From an uncultured Planctomycetaceae bacterium (GTDB lineage: Bacteria; Planctomycetota; Planctomycetia; Pirellulales; Pirellulaceae), in contig CAIYOB010000615.1 of the NCBI GenBank assembly GCA_903927685.1, forward strand, positions 1 to 44,921: a stretch of DNA of 44,921 nucleotides, read 5' to 3'. The position numbers and the translations under genes are program-made. Shown here one piece after another: positions 18,030-24,586 of the stretch (position 1 is its first letter; each line of letters begins with the position of its first letter). A model generated the notes under the pieces. It made no database searches. It was given only the letters and a program-made list of their open reading frames with translations, and was not told the origin of the DNA.

Positions 18030-18404
18030 ATGAGCGACTGGACGGTTCGCGGGAAGGTGCATGTGATCGAAGAAACCAAGACATTTGGCCAGAAGGGCTT
18101 TCGCAAGCGACTGGTCGTCTTGGAGCAGGACAAGGGCAAATTCACGAATTACGTTCCCCTGGAATTCGTGCAGGACGGCTGTGATGCGGTGGATGAATTG
18201 AACGTCGGCGACGAGATTGACGTCCCCTTCCGGCTGAGCGGCCGCAAATGGCAGCGGGATCCGCAGAGCGAGGTGAAATTCTTCCTGAGCGCCGAAGCGA
18301 CCGGATTCAAACTCGTCGGGGCGGCCGGCAAGTCCGGCGGCCGCGGGCCGCTGCCCCCGGAGTCGGAAGCTCCGGCGGACGGGGACTGGGGGTCGCCGTT
18401 CTGA
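18030..18404 (+). CDS. DUF3127 protein, OB-like with SSB-style C-terminus
   Basis: 124 residues from the ATG at 18030, which follows GGGGAAGGGA; the earlier in-frame start at 17850 is not supported by composition. The core (VRGKVHVIEETKTFGQKGFR, EFVQDGCDAVDELNVGDEI) matches DUF3127, a family of small beta-rich proteins of unknown function. After residue 95 comes a Gly/Pro-rich linker and an acidic end, ADGDWGSPF. This layout (beta barrel, flexible linker, acidic tip ending in Pro-Phe) copies that of single-stranded DNA-binding protein. A nucleic-acid-binding role is inferred, not shown. Confidence 0.85.
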   Translation: MSDWTVRGKVHVIEETKTFGQKGFRKRLVVLEQDKGKFTNYVPLEFVQDGCDAVDELNVGDEIDVPFRLSGRKWQRDPQSEVKFFLSAEATGFKLVGAAGKSGGRGPLPPESEAPADGDWGSPF

Positions 18405-18422
18405 ACCGCAGAGAGTGCGGCC

Positions 18423-19190
18423 TCAGCCACCCCGGGCGTCAGGCTGGCTGCTTCGCATCCAGCGAAGTCGTTGCAGTTCCGCCAGCAGAGGTTTCCAGTA
18501 TTGGCGATCCGCCTCGCGCACTACTAGCTCTTCGGCGTGCAGTGCTTCCGTCACGGCTGAGAGGTCGGCGAGCGCAGCGAAGCGGAGAAGTGGACGCTGA
18601 GCGGATAGCGGTTCGATGTCGGCCGGAAATTGTTGAGCAACATCGATCAGCAGGCTGGGCGTGCGCATTTCCAGCAGCCAGAAGCCAATTCGCTCCGGCG
18701 TGGCGGCGTGCCGCTGCTGGAAGTAATTGGCTTCGACCAGGCGGGTAATCATTGGCCAATCCTTGTCCCGCTGCGTTTTCTTGGCGCGAACGAGGTCGGG
18801 CAGCGCCAGCAGTTCGACCGGTTCCCCCTCCACGACGAGGCTGGTGCGACGAAGCCACAGTTGGGAGAACTCTTCGACGCCTCGCAGCTTTGACATGATG
18901 TCCACGCGAATGCCGTCTGCTTCCGGATGATGACAACGGAAATGTACGGCCAAGCCCATCTCCAGGTACTGACGATCGAAGGGTGGTACCGCGATGCACT
19001 CTGCCCGCAAGTCGTCTAGCGCTGACTGGAAACGGGATAAGTTGCCGGGATCGGGAAGGATCACCAGATCCGTGACGCGGCTAAACTCCGCTGCGCCGTA
19101 TAGCACGCATGCCTGTCCGCCCATCAGCAAACAGTTCACGCCACTCGTTCGCATCGAAGAAAGGACTCTGCGTATCGGGTTCGGGGTCAA
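18423..19190 (-). CDS. Nucleotidyltransferase-fold protein (AbiEii/MNT-like)
   Basis: 255 residues from a TTG at 19190; an ATG at 19154 would shorten it by twelve. The N-terminal part has the polymerase-beta-type nucleotidyltransferase pattern: helix, then LLMGGQACVLYG (the GG of motif I), then a short strand TDLVIL where catalytic members have DxD. Only one Asp is present, so activity is uncertain. Further on, DGIRVDIMSKL supplies another Asp, and LPDLVRAKKTQRDKDWPMI resembles the helical segment of AbiEii-type proteins. It overlaps the 76-residue gene by 110 bases. The pairing of a small conserved protein with such a transferase recalls toxin-antitoxin layout, but no toxin activity can be inferred. 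Confidence 0.7.
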   Translation of the reverse strand: MTPNPIRRVLSSMRTSGVNCLLMGGQACVLYGAAEFSRVTDLVILPDPGNLSRFQSALDDLRAECIAVPPFDRQYLEMGLAVHFRCHHPEADGIRVDIMSKLRGVEEFSQLWLRRTSLVVEGEPVELLALPDLVRAKKTQRDKDWPMITRLVEANYFQQRHAATPERIGFWLLEMRTPSLLIDVAQQFPADIEPLSAQRPLLRFAALADLSAVTEALHAEELVVREADRQYWKPLLAELQRLRWMRSSQPDARGG

Positions 19191-19311
19191 GATTGCCTCC
19201 CAACGACAGATACGTCTGCCACAGCGTGCCGCTCGCCGCCCAGCGCTGCTGCGGAGTCATACAGTACCATTCCGCCCATTCGGGTTCACAAAACTCGTTC
19301 ACGTCAATCAT
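19081..19311 (-). CDS. Small conserved protein paired with the nucleotidyltransferase
   Basis: 76 residues starting at the ATG at 19311, which overlaps the stop of the SGNH gene (ATGA). It has the look of a short planctomycete family: an aromatic N-terminus (CEPEWAEWYCMTPQQRW), then SLGGNLDPEPDTQSPFF, and a basic end GMRAIRRSGV. From memory, similar short proteins are found directly upstream of nucleotidyltransferase-like genes; I cannot verify this here. No known catalytic motif. The last 110 bases lie inside the next gene in another frame. Function unknown; an antitoxin or chaperone-like partner role is one option. Confidence 0.7.
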   Translation of the reverse strand: MIDVNEFCEPEWAEWYCMTPQQRWAASGTLWQTYLSLGGNLDPEPDTQSPFFDANEWRELFADGRTGMRAIRRSGV

Positions 19312-20324
19312 GTGTCGATTGCTTCCTCGATCTGTTTGTCCAACTCCGCGGCCTTTTCCCGCGCTTGATCCAGCGGCAGGCCGGGCGGCATGGGCCGCTG
19401 ATGGCCGGTGGCCGTCAGCCAAGCATCGGTCAGGATGCGCTGTCGGCGATGAACCAGGCTGAAGACCCGGGCCCGCGGCGACGCCGGGTCGCCGTACTGG
19501 GCAAAGTCGGCAGCCAGTGACTCGGCGGACACGCCCAGGCCGCGCAACAGGGCCTGAGCCATCATCTGGTGCCCCGTCGCGTTGGGATGGACGCCGTCCC
19601 CGGAAAACGTGTACCGCGGATCGGTGCGTTGACGCTCGGCGGCTAAAGCGTCCTTCATCGGTCCGTGCAAGTCGATCACCTGCCAGCCCTGCTCGCGCTG
19701 TGCCAACAGCCACACCGAATACCGTTCGAGCACCTCGTCGTAGCCCTCGTACATCTGCCCCGAGACAACGCGGTCGGCGGGGACCAGCTTGGCGCGAATC
19801 GGCCCGGGATCAAACACCGCCGGCGTCAGGTGGATGAGCTTCGCTCCGCTGGCCTCGACCTTCTGCCGCAAACGCCGGATGCCGTCTTGGAAACGCTGGA
19901 ACCGGTTGTCATCCAGGGGCAGATAGATTCCGTCGTTCATCCCGTAACAGGCGAAGACGAGATCCGGTTGAAGTTGAGCCAAGACGCGGTCCAGCCGTTC
20001 GTGCAGGTCGGGCCGCGGGAATTGCCCGCCGGCGTGGCCGTCCTCGGACAGCCCGGACACGGTCTCGCTCGGCAAGCCGCAATCGATCACGTCCCAGGGC
20101 CGGTCCGGGCAGCGGAGCCGCAGTTCAGTTTCCACGTAGGCCACGTACTTGCCGTCGTACGTGATGCTGTCGCCCAGGAACAGGATCCGCTGGGCGCCGG
20201 GCAGGATTCCCTCGGCCGCAAGGCCGGATCCGGCCGCCAACAGCAATGCGGCCGCGACCCAGGCTCGCATCGCTCTCCATCGCTTCCAAGGACACCGCAT
20301 CGTTGGGCTCCCGTTCATGGTCAT
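19308..20324 (-). CDS. Exported SGNH/GDSL-type esterase
   Basis: 338 residues from the ATG at 20324, which shares one base with the stop of the arabinofuranosidase gene (TGATG). After a short leader and a signal peptide (RAWVAAALLLAAGSGLA), the SGNH blocks are complete: GDSIT (Ser near residue 53), a conserved Gly region GLPSETVSG, YGMND (Asn), and DGVHPNATGH with the catalytic Asp and His. The fold suits removal of acyl or acetyl groups from polysaccharides. Beyond the catalytic core there is a C-terminal helical extension of about 90 residues, with basic and acidic patches (RRQRILTDAWLTATGHQRPM). Coupled to GH51, it may deacetylate arabinoxylan-type substrates; the substrate is inferred from context. 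Confidence 0.9.
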   Translation of the reverse strand: MTMNGSPTMRCPWKRWRAMRAWVAAALLLAAGSGLAAEGILPGAQRILFLGDSITYDGKYVAYVETELRLRCPDRPWDVIDCGLPSETVSGLSEDGHAGGQFPRPDLHERLDRVLAQLQPDLVFACYGMNDGIYLPLDDNRFQRFQDGIRRLRQKVEASGAKLIHLTPAVFDPGPIRAKLVPADRVVSGQMYEGYDEVLERYSVWLLAQREQGWQVIDLHGPMKDALAAERQRTDPRYTFSGDGVHPNATGHQMMAQALLRGLGVSAESLAADFAQYGDPASPRARVFSLVHRRQRILTDAWLTATGHQRPMPPGLPLDQAREKAAELDKQIEEAIDT

Positions 20325-22681
20325 CACTTCACCGGAAACGCGAACAGCGTGACACTGCACGGCGCAACCGTCAGTTTGTCCGCGACCTGAACCGCGGCCT
20401 CTTCGATCTTAATTCGCGCGGGATCCGCGGGATCGTTGTACGCCTGAGGATCCGCGTCGGCGATCTGCCAGCGCGTGCCGCTGCCGGCCAGCGTAGCGCC
20501 GTTGACGGTCAGCGGGATCTCGGCCGGCTGCAGCGACGGATTCACGATGCCCAGCGTCAGTGTCTTGCGGTCCGCGCTCCAGGCCGCCATCGCATCGATC
20601 GTCCGCGAGCACTGGGTGGCCGCCGGCAGCACGCCGAAGTGTTGGCGATACAGTTTCAGTACCAAGCCCGTCGTCTCGAAGGCGGCGGCAGTTTTGTTGG
20701 TCTTGATACAGCCGATCACGTTCACCGTCTGGGCATAGTTGGCCATGTAGAACATCTCGCTGTCGCGGGCCATCTGGTGCAGGCCGGCGGCGATTCCCAG
20801 CCCGTCCTTCTGGAAGTACCGGGTGCCCAGTTCGCCGAACACGTGCGGGCCGTACCAGTAGTTCCATTCGTCCAGGGCGATGCGGATGTCCTTCCCGCGC
20901 AACGAGTCGAGTTCCTGGCGGTACCGACGATGGGCCTCGGCTTTGTTCCGGACCGCATCGGGGATCTGGCGGACATGGGCGGCCAGTCCCGGCCGTTCCT
21001 GGCAGTAGAAGTGTTCGCTGATCAGGTCCATGTGATCGGCGCAATGCCGCAGCATCCCTTCGCTCCACTTGCCCGCATCGCCGACGGCGATCAGTTGGAT
21101 CGCCGGATCCGCCTTGCGCATGGCCTCGGCGAACTGGTTGTGCTTGACGATATACTTGTCCTGCGACATGTGGCCAAGCTGCCAGCCGCCGTACATTTCG
21201 TTGCCGATGCTCCAGAACTTGACACCGTACGGCTCGCGGTGCCCGTTGGCCGCCCGCAGCTTGCCCTGCGGCGTGTCGGGGCTGCCGTTGGCGTACAGCA
21301 ATTCGTCGACGGCTTCCTGGACTTCGCCCAGTCCGCTGTTGACGGCGATGTACGGTTCGGTCTTCAGCAGGCGGCAGAAGACCAGGAACTCGTCCAGTCC
21401 CATGTCGTTGTGCTCGATGCCCTGCCAGGCCGGGTTCTTCCGCGGCGGCCGCCGGTCGGGGTCGCCGATGCCGTCCCGCCAGTTATAGCCGCTGACGAAA
21501 TTGCCGCCCGGCCAGCGATAGACGGGCGAATCGAGTTCCTTGAGCAGGGCCAGTGTGTCGGCCCGCAGGCCTTGGACGTTGTCGGCGGGCATCAGCGAGA
21601 CCGTGCCAACGGAGAACGAGCCAGAGCCCGCGGCCGTGATTTCCAGGCGACCGTCGTCGGTGGTCTTGCCGGCGGTAAACTCCAGGGGCGTCTTGGCGTA
21701 CGCCTCGGCAACCTTGGCCAAGGTCACCGTTTGGCGGTCCTGCGGCCCGTCGCCCCAAACCAAGCTGACGCAAACCGGCCCCGCGTCCGGCGTGCCGGCC
21801 AGCCAGATCCGTCCCACGTAGGCCTGGCCCGCGATCAGGCCCAAGCCGGCCTGGCGGATCCCGGCCGCCTGCCCGCTGGCCAGTGCGATGCGCGGCGTGT
21901 GCTCGCCGACAAACGCCCCTTCGCGAACCATCTTCACCGCCTCCGCCGGCCCGAGCGGCTTCCACGGCGAATCCTTGCCTCCGACCGGATCAAAGAACTT
22001 GCGGTCCAGCAGCATTTCGGCCCAGATCCCGCCATAGATGCAACGCCCCAGGTGCTCGATGAACTGGCCGTAGATGTACGGCGAAATCGGCTCGCCGGTC
22101 TTCCCTGCGTCGATGGAGATGCTCAGCGGCAGCGGCGGCGAGCGGGACAGCAGTTCCAGGGAAACGTCGTCGTACCAGGCTTTGCCGGTGGCCAGTCCCC
22201 AGCCGCCGAACAGGCAGTTGATTTGAATCGACTCCTGTTCTTCGGTCTCGAAGACGACCTCGACGCGCGTCCAGTCGTTGGTTCCGGTCAAGCCGCGGGT
22301 GGCCACCGGCTGGAGATTGTGGAGATTGAACAGCGCTCCGCGGCCGTTGGCGGCCTGGACGTCTTCCGTCTTGATCCAGCCCGACAAGCGGTACTTGGCG
22401 AACGGCTCGACCGGCACGGTCGCTCCCCAGCCGATATCGGCGCCCTGCGTCGAGGAAATCTGCACACTGTGCTCGCCGGTATGGCCGACCTGAGCGTATT
22501 CGAACGTGCCGTCGCCGCCCCACTTCTCCGTCCGCCAGCCGGCCGGTCGGCCGTCGCGCTGCTGCTCGAACGAGCCGTTGGGCAGTCCGGCGGCGGTTGC
22601 TTGGGCTCGGCTGATGCCGGCGATACTCAGGAGACTCAACAAGCAGAGACCGAGGGCAGTGGTTGTCGTTCGGTGTTTCAT
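20324..22681 (-). CDS. Exported GH51 alpha-L-arabinofuranosidase with N-terminal carbohydrate-binding module
   Basis: 785 residues. Signal peptide about 1-27 (MKHRTTTTALGLCLLSLLS). Residues 30-180 form a jelly-roll module of the CBM4/9 type (NGSFEQQRDGRPAGW). The GH51 catalytic barrel starts near residue 190 (ISPYIYGQFIEHLGRCIYGG). The predicted acid/base is Glu495 in SIGNEMYGG and the nucleophile Glu605 in ALDEWNYWYGP; both are intact. The C-terminal beta domain ends near 785. A second jelly-roll-like segment is inserted between the first barrel strand and the rest (about 250-370), explaining the length, well above the usual 500 or so. It releases arabinose from arabinans or arabinoxylans. 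It is the first gene of the four-gene overlapping chain. Confidence 0.95.
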   Translation of the reverse strand: MKHRTTTTALGLCLLSLLSIAGISRAQATAAGLPNGSFEQQRDGRPAGWRTEKWGGDGTFEYAQVGHTGEHSVQISSTQGADIGWGATVPVEPFAKYRLSGWIKTEDVQAANGRGALFNLHNLQPVATRGLTGTNDWTRVEVVFETEEQESIQINCLFGGWGLATGKAWYDDVSLELLSRSPPLPLSISIDAGKTGEPISPYIYGQFIEHLGRCIYGGIWAEMLLDRKFFDPVGGKDSPWKPLGPAEAVKMVREGAFVGEHTPRIALASGQAAGIRQAGLGLIAGQAYVGRIWLAGTPDAGPVCVSLVWGDGPQDRQTVTLAKVAEAYAKTPLEFTAGKTTDDGRLEITAAGSGSFSVGTVSLMPADNVQGLRADTLALLKELDSPVYRWPGGNFVSGYNWRDGIGDPDRRPPRKNPAWQGIEHNDMGLDEFLVFCRLLKTEPYIAVNSGLGEVQEAVDELLYANGSPDTPQGKLRAANGHREPYGVKFWSIGNEMYGGWQLGHMSQDKYIVKHNQFAEAMRKADPAIQLIAVGDAGKWSEGMLRHCADHMDLISEHFYCQERPGLAAHVRQIPDAVRNKAEAHRRYRQELDSLRGKDIRIALDEWNYWYGPHVFGELGTRYFQKDGLGIAAGLHQMARDSEMFYMANYAQTVNVIGCIKTNKTAAAFETTGLVLKLYRQHFGVLPAATQCSRTIDAMAAWSADRKTLTLGIVNPSLQPAEIPLTVNGATLAGSGTRWQIADADPQAYNDPADPARIKIEEAAVQVADKLTVAPCSVTLFAFPVK

Positions 22682-22799
22682 CGTTTCCGGTTCTCATGGG
22701 TAAGAGGCACTCACCTGCCCGGCGAGCAGGCGAAGCGGACGAATACGGCGACGACTAGCCTACTAGACAGCTACCGGTGTGGCAATGTAGGGTTCAGGC

Positions 22800-23750
22800 A
22801 TGAGTCCTTACTTGCACCAGTTGACGATGCGTTTGGCGGCCGGAGTGCTGCAACTGCCGGAGGCGGTCCGGCAGGTCCACGCCGACTACCTCAAGTCGCT
22901 GCAGCAGGGCGACGGCGGCTTTCCCGGCCGCGAGGGCGGTAGCGACCTGTATTACACCGGCTTTGCGCTGCGCAGCTTGTTCCTGCTGGGCGAGTTGTCG
23001 GGCCCCGCGGCCGACCGCGCCGCGGACTATCTTCGCAGCCGGTTTCAGCTCAGCCAGAACGTCCTGGACTTGCTGTCGTTGATCTATGGCGCGACGTTGC
23101 TGGACCTGTCCGCTGGCATCGACGTCTTGCAGGCCCACTCGCCGGCCTGGCGCGACGGGGTGGCTGCGGTCTTGGAGCAGTTGCGCCGCGGCGATGGCGG
23201 CTTTGCCAAGTCCCGAGAAGGCGGGGCGAGCAGCACCTACCACAGCTTCCTGTGCGTCCTCTGTTTGCAGCTGATCGGGCGGCCGCTGGCGCAGCCTGAG
23301 CGACTGGTCGAGTTCCTGCTGTCGCAACGCTGCGAAGGCGGCGGATTCCGCGAGATCCGCGCCGTGAAACGAGCCGGAACGAACCCGACCGCCGCCGCCA
23401 TCGGAGCCTTGAGGCTGCTCGCGGCGCTGGACAACGACGTGACGCACGATACGATTGGGTTCTTGAGCCGAATGCAGACCGCTGCAGGCGGACTGCTCGC
23501 CAACACCAAGATTCCCGTCGCGGACCTGCTGAGCACCTTCACCGGCGTGGTGACCCTGGCCGACCTGAATGGACTGGAAGCGATCGATGCGCCGGCCGCG
23601 CTGCGATTCGCGCGGGCCCTGGAGCAACGCGGCGGCGGATTCTGCGGCGCGGCCTGGGATCCCGACGCCGACGTCGAGTACACTTTCTACGGGCTGGGTT
23701 GCCTGGCGCTGCTAACCCCGGTCGATCCCGAAGCAGCGGCCGCGGAGTGA
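22800..23750 (+). CDS. Prenyltransferase beta-subunit-like toroid protein
   Basis: 316 residues. It shows the repeated helix pairs and QxxDGGF-type turns of protein prenyltransferase beta subunits and squalene cyclases: SLQQGDGGFPGREGG, QLRRGDGGFAKS, SQRCEGGGF, EQRGGGFCG. Near the C-terminus DVEYTFYGLGCLALL aligns with the zinc-ligand region of farnesyl/geranylgeranyl transferases, but the ligand His is a Tyr here, and no matching Asp-x-Cys was found. It is therefore probably not a classical zinc prenyltransferase. No signal peptide is visible. It stands 9 bases upstream of a LolD-like ATPase, so a function linked to that transporter is likely. The substrate is unknown. Confidence 0.82.
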   Translation: MSPYLHQLTMRLAAGVLQLPEAVRQVHADYLKSLQQGDGGFPGREGGSDLYYTGFALRSLFLLGELSGPAADRAADYLRSRFQLSQNVLDLLSLIYGATLLDLSAGIDVLQAHSPAWRDGVAAVLEQLRRGDGGFAKSREGGASSTYHSFLCVLCLQLIGRPLAQPERLVEFLLSQRCEGGGFREIRAVKRAGTNPTAAAIGALRLLAALDNDVTHDTIGFLSRMQTAAGGLLANTKIPVADLLSTFTGVVTLADLNGLEAIDAPAALRFARALEQRGGGFCGAAWDPDADVEYTFYGLGCLALLTPVDPEAAAAE

Positions 23751-23759
23751 AGGAGAGCC

Positions 23760-24434
23760 ATGTCCGGACTTGTCGTCAGCAACGTGACCAAGCAATTCCC
23801 GACGCGGGGCGAGCCGCTGACAGTCCTGCGGGGCGTGTCTCTGGCCTGCCAGGCCGGCGAGAATGCAGCGATCCTTGGGCCCAGCGGCAGCGGGAAGAGC
23901 ACGTTGCTGCACATCCTGGGGACTCTGGATCGCCCCACGGCCGGCAGCGTCACGCTGGATGGCGAAGATCCGTTTCAGCTCGGCGAGGCCGAGGTCGCCC
24001 GGTTCCGCAATCGGCACGTGGGCTTTGTGTTCCAGGATCATCACCTGTTGCCTCAGCTGACGGTGCTGGAGAACGTCCTGATCCCGACGTTGGCCGAGGG
24101 GCGACCGGACAGTGCGACGGTTGCGCGGGCTCGGGAGCTGCTCGCGCGAGTCGGACTGAGCGAGCGATTGGAGCATCGGCCGGCGGAACTGTCAGGCGGC
24201 GAACGACAGCGGGTCGGCGTGGCTCGAGCGCTCATCCGCCAGCCGAAACTGGTCCTGGCCGACGAGCCGACCGGAAACCTGGACCGGACCAACGCCTTGG
24301 CCATCGGCCGTCTGCTCGTGGATTTGCAGCGCGAAGAGCGGGCCATCCTGATCGCCGTGACGCACAGCGCCGAGCTGGCCAGCCTGTTCCAACAGCGGTG
24401 CGAGTTGGATGACGGAAGACTGCGTCCCAGTTGA
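23760..24434 (+). CDS. LolD/MacB-type ABC transporter ATP-binding protein
   Basis: 224 residues, preceded by GAAGGAGAG. Motifs are complete: Walker A GPSGSGKST, signature LSGGERQRVGVARAL, Walker B LVLADEPTGNLD and switch His in AVTHSAE. The sequence type is that of ATPases that power FtsX-fold permeases (lipoprotein release, macrolide or peptide export). No permease gene is adjacent on either side, so its membrane partner is encoded elsewhere. It follows the prenyltransferase-like gene by 9 bases, an operon. No unusual insertion is visible. Confidence 0.93.
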   Translation: MSGLVVSNVTKQFPTRGEPLTVLRGVSLACQAGENAAILGPSGSGKSTLLHILGTLDRPTAGSVTLDGEDPFQLGEAEVARFRNRHVGFVFQDHHLLPQLTVLENVLIPTLAEGRPDSATVARARELLARVGLSERLEHRPAELSGGERQRVGVARALIRQPKLVLADEPTGNLDRTNALAIGRLLVDLQREERAILIAVTHSAELASLFQQRCELDDGRLRPS

Positions 24435-24481
24435 TCTGTCCGCTTGGCGCGGAAATTGCATGCTTGAACTTTCGAGACGAA

Positions 24482-24503
24482 ACCCTGTCGAAATTGATAG
24501 GGT
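24482..24503. promoter_or_regulatory. Imperfect palindrome upstream of lon
   Basis: 22-base imperfect palindrome with arms ACCCT and AGGGT and further symmetric positions inside (16 of 22 bases symmetric). It lies in the 152-base gap before lon, 83 bases upstream of its ATG. A CTTGAA just upstream (near 24463) recalls the -35 of heat-shock promoters, but the -10 match is poor. Possible operator; unproven. Confidence 0.3.
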
Positions 24504-24586
24504 CTGCATTCGATCGTTCGGCGCGAAGTCGTTGTTGGACATGGATCAAGTCGCGACCGGACACAGAGAAGAACGGAGCGGCGATC

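Noticed and set aside
20246..22942. 898-residue frame on the plus strand
   Set aside because: Antisense to the GH51 gene, which has both catalytic glutamates; no domain pattern in the shadow.
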